Below are positions 25,245-35,299 of a stretch of DNA of 64,000 nt, piece after piece. The translations under genes and the position numbers were made by a program. Within the stretch, counting starts at the first letter, position 1, and every line of letters begins with the position of its first letter. The notes beneath the pieces are model-generated. The model saw only the letters and a list, made by a program, of their open reading frames with translations, was not told the DNA's origin and did no database searches. Source of the stretch: CALCLY01 sp900552775 (GTDB taxonomy: Bacteria; Bacillota; Clostridia; UMGS1883; UMGS1540); contig CALCLY010000016.1 of assembly GCA_937966555.1 (NCBI GenBank), positions 178,343 to 242,342 on the forward strand, given 5' to 3'.

Positions 25245-26984
25245 TTATTCCTCATACAGTTTGTAGAGTTTTTTGTATATTCCGTTTTTCTTTATAAGCT
25301 CCTCATGCGTACCCGATTCTTCGATGCCGCACTCGGTAAGCACCAAAATCTTGTCCGCTTCTTTTGTAGTTGTAAGCCTATGCGCTATCGTAAACGTTGT
25401 TCTGCCTTCTGCAAGCCGCGCCAAAGACGCTTTTATAAGCAGCTCGCTTTCATTGTCGAGCGCACTTGTTGCCTCATCCAGTATAAGAATCGGCGGATTT
25501 TTGAGAAAAACTCTCGCTATGCTTATTCTCTGCTTTTGTCCGCCGGAAAGTTTTACGCCGCGCTCCCCGACATAAGTATCGTATCCTTCGTGAAGCTTTG
25601 AAATGAACTCGTCACACCCTGCGTCCTTTGCCGCGCGAATTACTTCGTCTCTTGAAGCTCCGGGTTTTCCGTAAGCGATATTTTCGAAAATTGTTCCCGA
25701 GAACAGATACACGTCCTGCTGAACTATTCCGATATTCCGCCGCAACGAACTCTGCGTATAGCCGCGGATATCCATGCCGTCCAAAAGCACCGCACCGCTC
25801 GTAACATCGTAAAAGCGCGGAATAAGATTTACAAGAGTTGTCTTTCCGCCGCCGGAAGGTCCCACAATCGCAATGCTTTCTCCGGGCTTTACGTCAAGAC
25901 TTATTCCTGAGAGAATTTCTCCGCCGCCGTCCGAATATGTAAATTTAACATTTTTAAACTCAATATGCCCGGAAACATTTTTAAGCTCCGCGGCATTTTC
26001 ACTGTCGCGTATGTCCTCGGGCGCGTCCATAATCTCAAAGAAGCGTTCAATGCCCGTCATGCCGCGCTGGAACTGCTCCGTAAATTCAACAATGCGCCGT
26101 ATTGCCGCAATAAGCGTGGAAACATAAAGCAGATAAGCCGTGTAGTCTCCGGGCGTTATTTTGCCCTTTATCATAAAAAGTGCGCCGGCAACCACCACTA
26201 TTATATACATAAGACCGTCAAACAGTCTGACAGATGTGTTAAACCCTGCCATATATTTATAAGACAGCCTTTTTATATCAAGAAACTTTCCGTTTCCATC
26301 GGCAAACTTCTTTTTCTCGATGTCCTCGTTTGCAAACGATTTCACAACGCGCACACCCAAAATGCTGTCCTCAACCTGCGCGTTTATCTCGCCTATCTGC
26401 TGCCTTGACATCTTGAACGCTTTTTTCATAAGGCGGTTATAGTGCACCGAAACCACCAGCATCAGCGGAATTGCCGCAAACATTATAACCGTCAGCCACA
26501 CATTCATTGAACACAGTATGACAAAAGACGCCGTAATCTTTATGGCGGCTATAAAAAATTCCTCCGGGCAATGATGCGCAAATTCGGTTACATCAAAAAG
26601 ATCACTCGTAATCCGCGCCATAATCTGCCCGACCTTTGTGTTTGAAAAATACGAAAACGACATCTTCTGCAAATGGTCAAAAATATCGGCGCGCATATCG
26701 GTTTCTATCATCGCGCCCATAATATGACCGCGGTTCGACATATAGTAATTGGCAAACGCATCTATAACGCGCAGCGCCAGATAAAGGGCTCCTGCGCGCA
26801 GCACAATGCCTGCCGTGAGCGCCGCAAAATTTGTTATTGCCGTGTTTGTTATATTCCGCACAATAAGCGGCAGGATAATTTCGCAAAGCGTTGTAAGCGC
26901 CGCGCAAAATAAATCTGCCGCCATAATCTTTTTATATTTTTTAAAATATGGATAAAACCTTTTTATAAGTCCGTTATTTTTCAT
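25245..26984 (-). CDS. ABC transporter, fused permease and ATPase (exporter type)
   Basis: 579 residues. Six membrane helices (about 1-310) are followed by a nucleotide-binding domain with Walker A GPSGGGKTTL (near 370), the Q-loop region, signature LSGGQKQRISIAR (near 470), Walker B ILILDEATSALD and the H-loop AHRL. This is the MsbA/LmrA-like half-exporter layout, working as homodimer or heterodimer. Substrate is unknown. Start overlaps the recN stop by four bases (ATGA), so it is the last gene of the nadK-argR-recN run. Confidence 0.92.
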   Translation of the reverse strand: MKNNGLIKRFYPYFKKYKKIMAADLFCAALTTLCEIILPLIVRNITNTAITNFAALTAGIVLRAGALYLALRVIDAFANYYMSNRGHIMGAMIETDMRADIFDHLQKMSFSYFSNTKVGQIMARITSDLFDVTEFAHHCPEEFFIAAIKITASFVILCSMNVWLTVIMFAAIPLMLVVSVHYNRLMKKAFKMSRQQIGEINAQVEDSILGVRVVKSFANEDIEKKKFADGNGKFLDIKRLSYKYMAGFNTSVRLFDGLMYIIVVVAGALFMIKGKITPGDYTAYLLYVSTLIAAIRRIVEFTEQFQRGMTGIERFFEIMDAPEDIRDSENAAELKNVSGHIEFKNVKFTYSDGGGEILSGISLDVKPGESIAIVGPSGGGKTTLVNLIPRFYDVTSGAVLLDGMDIRGYTQSSLRRNIGIVQQDVYLFSGTIFENIAYGKPGASRDEVIRAAKDAGCDEFISKLHEGYDTYVGERGVKLSGGQKQRISIARVFLKNPPILILDEATSALDNESELLIKASLARLAEGRTTFTIAHRLTTTKEADKILVLTECGIEESGTHEELIKKNGIYKKLYKLYEE

Positions 26985-28639
26985 TGCTCCTCACTTTTCA
27001 GCATTTCGTCCGCCGCCGCACGGGCACTGTCGGTTATGCTGTCTCCGCTTATAATTCTTGCGATTTCCTCCGTTCTGCCGTCTCTGCCGAGAAGCTTTAC
27101 GTTTGTTTCAAAATCCTTTCCTCTCAGCTTTTTTTCAATCAGATAATGGTGCTTTGCGGCAGCTGCAATCTGCGGCAAATGTGTGATGGAAATAACCTGT
27201 TTCTCTTTTCCGAGGCTTTTCATTTTGTCGCCGATTTTCTGCGCCGCCCTGCCCGAAACACCCGTGTCTATCTCGTCGAAAATGAGCGTCGGAACCTTGT
27301 CCGCATCCGAAAGCACGGTTTTTATAGCCAGGCATATTCTTGACATTTCGCCGCCCGATGCAATATTTTGCAGCGGTTTTAAAGGCTGCGATGAGCTTGT
27401 TGCAACAAGAAATTCTATTTTGTCCGCCCCCGTTGCCGTAAGCTCCGTTTTTTCACACTTCGCTTCAAAGCGCACATTGCCCATATCGAGCTCTTTCAGT
27501 GTTTTAAGAACACCTGCGCAAAGCTTTTCTGCCGCTTTCTTGCGCCTGTCCGAAATTTTGCCTGCAAGCTTATAAACTTTTTCGTCCGCCTTTTTTATAT
27601 CCTCTTCAAGCTTTTGCTCATGCACATCTGAAAATTCTATTTTATCTATTTCTTCGCGCGCATCGTCGGCATATTTTAAAACCTCTTCCACGGTGCTTCC
27701 GTATTTTGTCAAAAGCTTACGGATAAGGTCAAGCCTTTCCTCCGTTTCGGCAAGCTCCGCAGGGTCAAAATCAAGTCCTTCAAGGTAAGACGAAAGTTCT
27801 CTCGCCGCGTCCTCAACTCCGTAAAGCGCTTCGGAAAGTTCAGATGATATCCCCTCCAGCGCGTTGTCAAAGCGCACACAGTCGCCAAGGCGCGCCGCAG
27901 CGCTGCTCAAAAGTTCGTATGCCGTGTTCTCGCCGCCGTAAAGAGCGGAATATGCCTCCGCCGCTCCCGAGCGCAGCGTTTCGCTGTTGCGCATTATATC
28001 TCTGCGCGCCGTAAGTTCCTCCTCTTCGCCCGGCTTTAAATCCGCGGCGTCTATTTCCTCAACCCAGAATTTCAAAAGATCAAGTTTTTTAAGACTTTCG
28101 CTTTTGGAATCGCGAAGTTCCTGAAGCTCCGACGCAAGTTTTTTCCTTTTTTCAAAAGCTTCTCTGTACTCCTCCAAAAGCTCGCGGTTTTTTGCCAGAG
28201 AATCTATGTATACTATATGGCTGCTCCTGTCGAGAAGCTTCTGACCGTCATGCTGACCGTGTATATTAATAAGCAGCGGTGCTATCTGCTTCAGACCCGA
28301 AACGGTTGAAAGAGCGCCGTTTATTCTGCACACGTTTCTCCCGTCCTCGTAAAGTTCGCGGCTTATTGTAATCTCGTTTCCTACAAACTCTCCGATAATT
28401 TCCTCGGCAAGTTTTTTGACTTCGTCCGAAACGGTAAAAAGCGCCTCCGCTCCGGCTTTTTTCTCGCCGAAACGTATGAGCTCTTTCTGCCCTCTCTCAC
28501 CAAGAAGCATATTTATCGAATCTATTATAAGCGATTTGCCCGCACCTGTTTCGCCCGTGAATACGTTAAAGCCGTCATAGAGCATAATTTCGGCATGAGA
28601 AATAACCGCAACATTTGAAATAACAAGCTCTGTAAGCAT
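26981..28639 (-). CDS. recN: DNA repair protein RecN
   Basis: A 552-residue SMC-like ATPase acting in double-strand-break repair. Walker A is TGETGAGKSLIIDSI near residue 30, followed by ERGQKELIRFG. Long coiled-coil segments fill about 150-370. The C-terminal ABC signature (ASGGEMSRICLAIK) and Walker B TLIFDEIDTGVSG are near 440-470. The order nadK, argR, recN is common in Clostridia. Confidence 0.96.
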   Translation of the reverse strand: MLTELVISNVAVISHAEIMLYDGFNVFTGETGAGKSLIIDSINMLLGERGQKELIRFGEKKAGAEALFTVSDEVKKLAEEIIGEFVGNEITISRELYEDGRNVCRINGALSTVSGLKQIAPLLINIHGQHDGQKLLDRSSHIVYIDSLAKNRELLEEYREAFEKRKKLASELQELRDSKSESLKKLDLLKFWVEEIDAADLKPGEEEELTARRDIMRNSETLRSGAAEAYSALYGGENTAYELLSSAAARLGDCVRFDNALEGISSELSEALYGVEDAARELSSYLEGLDFDPAELAETEERLDLIRKLLTKYGSTVEEVLKYADDAREEIDKIEFSDVHEQKLEEDIKKADEKVYKLAGKISDRRKKAAEKLCAGVLKTLKELDMGNVRFEAKCEKTELTATGADKIEFLVATSSSQPLKPLQNIASGGEMSRICLAIKTVLSDADKVPTLIFDEIDTGVSGRAAQKIGDKMKSLGKEKQVISITHLPQIAAAAKHHYLIEKKLRGKDFETNVKLLGRDGRTEEIARIISGDSITDSARAAADEMLKSEEQ

Positions 28640-28668
28640 TTTAGCCTCCCTTTCGCCGTGTCAAAAAT

Positions 28669-29118
28669 TCACACAAGTTCCTTTAAAGCCTCCGTAAGGC
28701 GGCATGCGTGCTGCTCCGACGGCGTTATGACAAGAACCGTGTCGTCTCCGCCTATGGTTCCCAAAATCTCGCTTCTGCCCATGCCTTCAATCGTTATTGC
28801 CGCTGCCTGTGCCATACCGGAAAGAGTTCTTATAACAATCTGATTCAAAGCGCAGTCTATACTGAGAACAGAGTTTGCAAAAATTGTTTTAATTCTTGCG
28901 CTCCCGTGAGTCATAGTGCCCGAACCGCTTTGCGCATAGCGGTATCTTCCGTCGCTCGTCTGACATTTTACTATGTGAAGCTCCTTGATATCGCGCGAAA
29001 CCGTTGCCTGTGTAACTTTATAACCGAGGGCTATAAGTTTGTCCGTAAGCTCCGACTGCGTTTCTATATTTTTGGATTCTATAAGCGATAAAATGGTATT
29101 CTGTCTTTTCTGTTTCAT
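28669..29118 (-). CDS. argR: Arginine repressor
   Basis: 149 residues. The N-terminal winged helix includes QATVSRDIKELH; the C-terminal oligomerisation and arginine-binding domain includes GSARIKTIFANSVLSID and GTIGGDDTVLVI. ArgR regulates arginine synthesis and breakdown genes as an arginine-dependent hexamer. It sits between nadK and recN. Confidence 0.95.
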   Translation of the reverse strand: MKQKRQNTILSLIESKNIETQSELTDKLIALGYKVTQATVSRDIKELHIVKCQTSDGRYRYAQSGSGTMTHGSARIKTIFANSVLSIDCALNQIVIRTLSGMAQAAAITIEGMGRSEILGTIGGDDTVLVITPSEQHACRLTEALKELV

Positions 29119-29139
29119 TTCGGAAATTCTCCTTTATAT

Positions 29140-29976
29140 TTATTGCAGCTTTTTGCGAAGCTTATCATAAAAGCTTCTGTCCGAAAGCGTGATAAAATTT
29201 GCATATTTTTCGTATTTTTTTATTATTACTTTTTCTCCGCCGCGGAGTATGCAGCCGTTTGCACCGTCCGCCGTGACAGTGCTTTCGGTTCTGTTTTCAT
29301 GCGGTTTTTCAATACAAACCGTTGAGGTCGGCGGAACAATAACAGGTCTTGCGTGAAGCATGTGCGGACATATCGGGGTTATAATCATAAATTCAAGCCT
29401 CGGATCCGCTATCGGTCCGCCCGCAGAAAGCGAATAAGCCGTAGACCCCGTCGGAGTTGAAACTATAACACCGTCTGCCAGATAGTTTCCCAGAAATTCA
29501 TTGTCAACATAAATTTTCAGCCCTTCAAGGCGTGCTATATGCGTTCTCGTTACTACAATATCGTTAAGTGCCGTAAACGCCTCAGGTTCACCTTCTTTGC
29601 ACACCTTTGCCTCAATCATCATGCGGCGCTCAGTATTAAAATCACCCGTCAGCTTTTTGCAGCCGTCTTTAAGAAATGTGTCCTTTTCCATATTGCTCAG
29701 AAACCCGAGCCGCCCCAGATTTATGCCGAGCACGGGTTTGTCAAATTCCGACGCTTTCCTCGCCGCAGTCAAAATTGTCCCGTCGCCGCCGAGCGCCGCA
29801 ACAAAATCGCAGCTTTTAAAAATTGTCTCCCCGGGTTCATAATCCGTTCCGCACGCAGATGCCAAAGCGCAGTTTTCCGTAACAACTTCGGCAAATTCCG
29901 CAAAGGCGCGGCATATTTTCGATACTTCCGCCATATCCGTATTTCCGACAGCCTTGATTATAACGGCAACTTTCAT
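29140..29976 (-). CDS. nadK: NAD kinase
   Basis: 278 residues. It phosphorylates NAD to NADP. The GGDGT motif (ALGGDGTIL near residue 62) and the GSTAYSLSAGGP motif near 175 are both intact. The ATG at 29976 follows AGAGGGTG; the GTG three codons upstream is inside that site. Only 13 bases separate it from the upstream transpeptidase gene. Confidence 0.95.
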   Translation of the reverse strand: MKVAVIIKAVGNTDMAEVSKICRAFAEFAEVVTENCALASACGTDYEPGETIFKSCDFVAALGGDGTILTAARKASEFDKPVLGINLGRLGFLSNMEKDTFLKDGCKKLTGDFNTERRMMIEAKVCKEGEPEAFTALNDIVVTRTHIARLEGLKIYVDNEFLGNYLADGVIVSTPTGSTAYSLSAGGPIADPRLEFMIITPICPHMLHARPVIVPPTSTVCIEKPHENRTESTVTADGANGCILRGGEKVIIKKYEKYANFITLSDRSFYDKLRKKLQ

Positions 29977-29988
29977 ACTTTTCACCCT

Positions 29989-31389
29989 CTATTTGCTTCT
30001 TTTGCACCACTCGGATATAAGACCGCGCACAACCGGTCCGCAAGCCTGACCGCCCGTTTTCGCCGCGTTTTCCATCATTACGCAAACCGCTATCTGCGGA
30101 TCGTCCGCCGGGGCGAAAGCAATAAACCACGCATGGTCATCGCCTGTATTCTCGGCAGTTCCGGTTTTTCCGGCAACTTTAACGCCCGAAACGGAAGCAG
30201 ACGTTCCCGTTCCGCTTTCAACGCATTTTTCCATCATTTTTTTTACTTTTTCGGCCGTTTCCTTATCCGTTGCCTGAGAAAGTACTTCGCTTTTGTGCGC
30301 ATATACGTTATAGCCGTTTGACAAGTCGGCGCTCTCAACAAGATAAGGCGCCATCATCTGACCGTCATTTGCTATGGCAGATGCCACAAGCGCCATATTC
30401 ATAGGCGTTACAAGCAAATCGCCCTGCCCCATTCCGACAGCGGCAACATTTGTTTTTTTGTTGTCTTTCAAAATCTGACCTGTCTGAAGAGGCACATCAT
30501 AATTTATTTTTTCGCCGATCATGAAATTTTTTGCCGTTGCGGAAAGCTTTGAATAGCCGAGTTTATCGGCAAGTGTTACGAACACCACGTTGCTCGACAC
30601 CGCAAATCCCTGATATATATCAATATTTCCGTGCTTTTTGCCGCCGTAGTTTTTAAACTCGTGGCTGTCCACATACACCGAGCCGTTATCTTCGAATTTC
30701 ATATCGTCAAGTCTGTTTTCCACAGCCGATGCCGCTGTCACGGTTTTGAAGACCGAACCCGGCGCATAGAGACCGCTTGTTGCCCTTGCCAAAAATACGC
30801 TGTCTTCGCTTTCGGCAAGCTTTGCCCAGTTTTCCTTAAGGCTTTTTTCGTTAGTATCGTAAGACGGATTCGACAAAAGCGCAAGCGTCGCTCCGGTTTT
30901 GGGATTAATTGCCACCACGGCGCCGTTTTTTCCGTTCATAAGCTCCGCCGCTTTTTTCTGAAGCTTGTGATCTATCGTAAGAGTAAGATTTGCGCCTTCT
31001 TTTTTCTCACCGCTTATATACTGTTTCAGGTTAAAAATCTGATTTGAAAACCCCGTTCCCATAATATAGCCGTTATAGCTGTTTTCGAGCATGCTCTTTC
31101 CGTAGGTCTGACTGCTGTAGCCGATAACATGGGAATACAGACTGCCGTAAGGGTAATTGCGGATCTGCCTGTCTCCGTCAAACTCGCTGTACGCAAGTTT
31201 TTCCCCGTCCGCACTTACAATATCTCCTCTTTTAATGCTTTGTTCTTTCAAAGCGGTTCTCGGATTTTGTCCGCTTTCGGCGAGTTTCGGCGCTTTGAAA
31301 AGCTGAAAATATGTCAAATAAACCATCAAAGACAGGAAAAGCGCCATAAGTATCATCAGCACATGAATAATTTTTTTATTCGATGACAT
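29989..31389 (-). CDS. Penicillin-binding transpeptidase (class B-like)
   Basis: 466 residues. An N-terminal membrane anchor (about 8-30) is followed by a short dimerisation domain with SIKRGDIVSADG, then the transpeptidase domain. Motifs: SVFK (APGSVFKTV, near 225), SSN (near 273) and KTGTAE (near 407). The compact size matches the PBPA-type partners of FtsW/RodA found beside FHA proteins. ATG 31389 lies after GGGAGGAG and overlaps the FtsW gene by 14 bases. Confidence 0.92.
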   Translation of the reverse strand: MSSNKKIIHVLMILMALFLSLMVYLTYFQLFKAPKLAESGQNPRTALKEQSIKRGDIVSADGEKLAYSEFDGDRQIRNYPYGSLYSHVIGYSSQTYGKSMLENSYNGYIMGTGFSNQIFNLKQYISGEKKEGANLTLTIDHKLQKKAAELMNGKNGAVVAINPKTGATLALLSNPSYDTNEKSLKENWAKLAESEDSVFLARATSGLYAPGSVFKTVTAASAVENRLDDMKFEDNGSVYVDSHEFKNYGGKKHGNIDIYQGFAVSSNVVFVTLADKLGYSKLSATAKNFMIGEKINYDVPLQTGQILKDNKKTNVAAVGMGQGDLLVTPMNMALVASAIANDGQMMAPYLVESADLSNGYNVYAHKSEVLSQATDKETAEKVKKMMEKCVESGTGTSASVSGVKVAGKTGTAENTGDDHAWFIAFAPADDPQIAVCVMMENAAKTGGQACGPVVRGLISEWCKRSK

Positions 31390-32650
31390 CGGAAAGCTCC
31401 TCCCTTTTACTTGAAATTGCCTGCAAAATCGCAAGAGCCGCAAAACAGGAAGCCAACGAGCTTCCTCCCGCGCTTACAAACGGGAGCGTTATACCCGTGA
31501 GGGGAATAAACTTTGTAACGCCGCCTATTATTATAAACGTCTGATAGCCGTACATCGCCGATATTCCCAGCGCCACCGCTTTGTTGAAAGGTTTTGTGGT
31601 GCGAAGCGCAATTTTAACGCCTCTGTATGTAAGCATAAAGAAGAGCATAACAACGCCCACCGCGCCTATCATACCGAGTTCTTCGCATATTTCCGCAAAT
31701 ATAAAATCGTTTTTTGCAAGCGGAACAAATTCCGGATGCCCGAGCCCCAGTCCGCTGCCCGTAATGCCGCCCGATGCCATCGCGTAAAGCGACTGAACAA
31801 TCTGGTATCCCAAATCACCCGCATTTGCAAACGGGTCGCGCCATATTGAAATTCTCTGCTGAATATGGGTCATCGTTTTTATTCCGACAAGGCTTCCCAT
31901 CCCCGCCAAAAGAACATTCAGCACCATAATAAGCGCACCTTTGCCGAATACATACTGCATCGTAAAATATATCATGAAATACAAAAGCGCGGAACCCCAT
32001 TCTCTCTGCAAAACGAGAAAGCCTATATGCATATATGCCACTGCCATTATAATTATCTGCCGCGCGGAGGGAGTATTAAAAAGTCTCTCAAGCTTGTTTT
32101 TGTACCCGTCCTCCTCAGTTTTGTAAGGCTCTGTGTAAAGCCCTGCCAAAGCTAAGATAAAAAGCAGTTTTATAATTTCCGAAGGCTGTATGCCAAAGCT
32201 TGACGTTCCTAGCCAGTTTTTTGCACCGCCCGACGCTCTGCCGAAAAGCAGCGTTACCGCAAAAAGCAGAAACGACGCCGCAATATAGCTTTTTATCACG
32301 GCAGGCTTATCCCAGAAATCCGCTTTTCTGTAAACCGTATAAACGGCAAAAAACCCCGCCATTCCGACATAATAATATAAAATCTGGTGAAGCGCAACAT
32401 CTTTGTTTAATCTGAAAAGCGATATGATTCCAATCGTAAAAATCATGGAAACTATCAGAAAAAGATATTCGTCTCCGAGCGAGCCGAACAAAATTATGGC
32501 ATACGAAACAAGAACAACCGCAAGCAGCGCGGCGCAGAAATAAAGCACCGAAGCGTCAAGCGATTCTTCCGAGAAAAACAAAACTCCGAAACCTATAAGG
32601 TTTGCCAGAAGCACAATAAGAAGCGGAGTAAGGCGTTTGATTTTTTTCAT
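31376..32650 (-). CDS. FtsW/RodA/SpoVE family peptidoglycan polymerase
   Basis: 424 residues, about ten membrane helices. Family features include GGAKNWLG...FGIQPSEIIKL near 150, YFMIYFTMQYVFG, GSGLGLGHPEFVPLAKNDF with the large extracellular loop, and FAEICEELG near the end. SEDS proteins polymerise lipid II glycan strands with a class B PBP partner, here the next gene. Whether it serves division, elongation or sporulation is not decidable. Confidence 0.93.
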   Translation of the reverse strand: MKKIKRLTPLLIVLLANLIGFGVLFFSEESLDASVLYFCAALLAVVLVSYAIILFGSLGDEYLFLIVSMIFTIGIISLFRLNKDVALHQILYYYVGMAGFFAVYTVYRKADFWDKPAVIKSYIAASFLLFAVTLLFGRASGGAKNWLGTSSFGIQPSEIIKLLFILALAGLYTEPYKTEEDGYKNKLERLFNTPSARQIIIMAVAYMHIGFLVLQREWGSALLYFMIYFTMQYVFGKGALIMVLNVLLAGMGSLVGIKTMTHIQQRISIWRDPFANAGDLGYQIVQSLYAMASGGITGSGLGLGHPEFVPLAKNDFIFAEICEELGMIGAVGVVMLFFMLTYRGVKIALRTTKPFNKAVALGISAMYGYQTFIIIGGVTKFIPLTGITLPFVSAGGSSLASCFAALAILQAISSKREELSDVIE

Positions 32651-32653
32651 TTC

Positions 32654-33127
32654 TTACGCCTCCTCGCCTTTATCGGTTATGTAAATAAACGAAACCTGAC
32701 CGAATGAAATTCTGTCTCCGTTTATAAGTTCTATCGGGTCTCCCTGCACCGCTTCGCCGTTTAACATCGTGCCGTTGGTGCTGCCGAGGTCATGCAGATA
32801 GCACGCGTCCTCACGGCACAGAATTTCGGCATGAACGCTCGACAAAAAAGGGTCGTTTATGCAAATTTCACATTCTCTGCTGCGCCCTATTTTAACATCC
32901 GCCGAAATTTCGTAGCTCTCGCTCACGGGGAAATCGAGACTGCTTCTTATATTAAGCAGTTTAAGATACGTCCCGGCTTCGGCAGACGCTGTTTTTTTCT
33001 TCATCATAACCGCAATATCCGAATTTACCATCCTGATTATTTTTATTATAAAAAAATAAACCAGCAAAACAAAGAAAATCGAAAAGACCTTCGGAATCAA
33101 CTCTATTATTTTAAACACCTCCGCCAA
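32654..33127 (-). CDS. Membrane-anchored FHA domain protein
   Basis: 157 residues: one N-terminal membrane helix (about 12-32), then an FHA phosphothreonine-binding domain with IGRSRECEICINDPFLSSVHA (split across the ligand loop) and GSTNGT. It heads an FHA-SEDS-PBP cluster, suggesting that wall synthesis is tied to Ser/Thr kinase signalling. The start is uncertain: the UUG at 33127 has no upstream ribosome binding site, and GGAGG lies inside the frame, optimally spaced from an AUA codon. Confidence 0.85.
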   Translation of the reverse strand: MAEVFKIIELIPKVFSIFFVLLVYFFIIKIIRMVNSDIAVMMKKKTASAEAGTYLKLLNIRSSLDFPVSESYEISADVKIGRSRECEICINDPFLSSVHAEILCREDACYLHDLGSTNGTMLNGEAVQGDPIELINGDRISFGQVSFIYITDKGEEA

Positions 33128-33152
33128 GGATTTTTATGTAATATACAGATTT

Positions 33153-33181
33153 ATTATACTCTATTTCTTTCCAAATATCAA
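33153..33181 (-). promoter_or_regulatory. Promoter of the FHA-FtsW-PBP-nadK run
   Basis: Minus-strand TTGATA, 17-base spacer, TATAAT, about 25 bases before the FHA gene. Confidence 0.7.
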
Positions 33182-33413
33182 TACATTTTTATTCATTTTA
33201 TGTATTTTTTTGCGTTTTGAAAACCGCAAATCGGAACGTTTTTTCAAAAAAGCCGTCAGAGCTTCCCTTAGGGCAAGGCAAGCCGGGGCGCCCCGTATGC
33301 GTAAAATGCATATACATTGCTGCCGTTTGCTTCATAATATCAGATTTTATTCAAAATTGCAACAGTTTCCGAAAATTCCGAATATTTGTTATGCTTTTTT
33401 CATTTGCGAAACA

Positions 33414-33442
33414 TTGACTTTTTTCCGTTAATGTGTTAAAAT
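33414..33442 (+). promoter_or_regulatory. Promoter of htpG
   Basis: TTGACT, 17-base spacer, TAAAAT, 30 bases upstream of the htpG start. No CIRCE heat-shock operator is seen. Confidence 0.7.
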
Positions 33443-33472
33443 ACTCTAAAAATAAAAGGAGATGCATAAATC

Positions 33473-35284
33473 ATGGAAAAGGGTACAATTTCGGTAGACA
33501 CACAAAATATTTTTCCGATTATTAAAAAATGGCTTTATTCGGACAAGGATATATTTTTGCGCGAGGTGGTTTCAAACGGCTGCGACGCCGTGACAAAGCT
33601 CAAAAAGCTTACCGCAATGGGCAAAGCCGAGGCTGACGGCGACTATGAAATTTCTGTGGTTTTGGACAAGGAAAACAAGACCGTAACGGTAACCGACAAC
33701 GGCATAGGCATGACGGAGGAAGAGGTTAAAAACTATATTTCAAACGTCGCTTTTTCGGGCGCCGAGGAATTTATCAGAAAATATAAAGAGGACGACAGCG
33801 AGAGCAGCCGCATTATAGGTCATTTCGGCTTGGGCTTCTATTCGGTTTTCATGGTGTCGGAACGCGTTGACATCAACACGCTTTCATTTGAAAAGGGCGC
33901 AAAGCCCGTTTTCTGGACCTGTGACGGCGACACCGAATATGAGATAGGCGAAGGCGGCAGGGAAACGCACGGCACGGAGGTAACTATGCACATTGCCGAA
34001 GACAGCGCTGAGTTTCTCGAAAAAAATACGCTTTCGGACGTACTCAAAAAATACTGCGCGTTCTTCCCCGTTCCGATTTATTTTTACGAAAAGGGCGAAG
34101 AGAAGGGCGAGCCGATAAACGACACAAATCCCCTCTGGCTTAAAAAACCTTCCGATTGTACGGATGATGAGTACAAGGCGTTTTACAAAAAAGTGTTTAT
34201 GGATTTTAATGATCCGCTTTTCTACATTCACTTAAACGTTGAATATCCTTTTAACCTCAAGGGCATACTTTATTTTCCGAAGCTCAGGCACGAATTTGAG
34301 CCTACGGAGGGTCAGATAAAGCTTTTCAACAATCAGGTTTTTGTTGCGGACAACGTAAAAGAAATTATTCCCGAATTTCTGCTTCTTCTCAAAGGCGTTA
34401 TAGACTGTCCCGATTTGCCTTTAAACGTATCGAGAAGCTTTTTGCAGAATGACGGCTATGCCGCAAAGGTCTCTGCTCATATAACAAAGAAGGTTGCGGA
34501 TAAATTAAATTCTCTCTTCACCTCGGAGCGCGAAAACTATAATTCCTATTGGGACGACATTGCTCCGTTTGTAAAATACGGCTGCTTAAAAGACGAAAAG
34601 TTCTACGACAAAGTTAAAAACATAATTCTCTACACAACCTGTGACGGAGAGCACGAAACATTGCAGGACTATCTTGAAAAAGCAAAAGAGCACGGCCACG
34701 AAAATACCGTGTATTACGCAACGGACAAGCTTCAGCAGGCACAGTATATAGATATCTTCAAAAAGCAGAATATTGAAACCGTTTTGCTTCCGATGATGAT
34801 AGACAATCCCTTTATTTCGTTTATGGAAGCCAAAAACGAAGGCGTTAAATTCAAGAGGATAGATTCGTCTCTTGCCGACACGTTAAAAGACGGCGATGCC
34901 AAGGCAGACGAGCTTGCAGAGCTTTTCAAAGAAGCAATAGGAGACGAAAAACTCAAAATAGAAACCGCAGCCCTTAAATCGGAAGACATTCCCGCTGTTC
35001 TCCTTGTAGGCGAAGAAGGCAGAAGACTCCAGGAAATGGCAAGGGTATACGGCGCTATGGGCATGTCTCCCGATATGTTCCCCTCGGATATAACGCTTAC
35101 GCTGAATCTTTCAAACGCTCTTATCAAAAAGCTTGAAGAAAACAAAGACAACAAAGAAATTGCCGTTCCCGTATGCAAACAGATTTACGATATCGCGCGC
35201 CTGCAGCAGGCTCCGCTCGACGCGGATTCTCTCGGCGAATTTTTAAAGCGCTCTGCGGACATTATGGCAATGGCTCTTAAATAA
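33473..35284 (+). CDS. htpG: Molecular chaperone HtpG (Hsp90)
   Basis: 603 residues, close to the usual length. N-terminal GHKL ATPase motifs are present: FLREVVSNGCDA (near 28), VTDNGIGMT (near 79) and GHFGLGFYSVFMV (near 115). The middle domain includes FLRDVK-like FNLKGILYFP and the C-terminal dimerisation part follows. Start ATG lies 11 bases after AGGAG. It is followed by aroQ 15 bases downstream. Confidence 0.96.
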   Translation: MEKGTISVDTQNIFPIIKKWLYSDKDIFLREVVSNGCDAVTKLKKLTAMGKAEADGDYEISVVLDKENKTVTVTDNGIGMTEEEVKNYISNVAFSGAEEFIRKYKEDDSESSRIIGHFGLGFYSVFMVSERVDINTLSFEKGAKPVFWTCDGDTEYEIGEGGRETHGTEVTMHIAEDSAEFLEKNTLSDVLKKYCAFFPVPIYFYEKGEEKGEPINDTNPLWLKKPSDCTDDEYKAFYKKVFMDFNDPLFYIHLNVEYPFNLKGILYFPKLRHEFEPTEGQIKLFNNQVFVADNVKEIIPEFLLLLKGVIDCPDLPLNVSRSFLQNDGYAAKVSAHITKKVADKLNSLFTSERENYNSYWDDIAPFVKYGCLKDEKFYDKVKNIILYTTCDGEHETLQDYLEKAKEHGHENTVYYATDKLQQAQYIDIFKKQNIETVLLPMMIDNPFISFMEAKNEGVKFKRIDSSLADTLKDGDAKADELAELFKEAIGDEKLKIETAALKSEDIPAVLLVGEEGRRLQEMARVYGAMGMSPDMFPSDITLTLNLSNALIKKLEENKDNKEIAVPVCKQIYDIARLQQAPLDADSLGEFLKRSADIMAMALK

Positions 35285-35299
35285 CCGGAGGGAAATGAT

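Larger units (their letters stand above)
33128..33472. other. Divergent intergenic region, FHA operon and htpG
   Basis: Carries the two opposite promoters listed separately. The middle contains a GC-rich CGGGGCGCCCCG palindrome near 33284. No gene is seen. Confidence 0.5.
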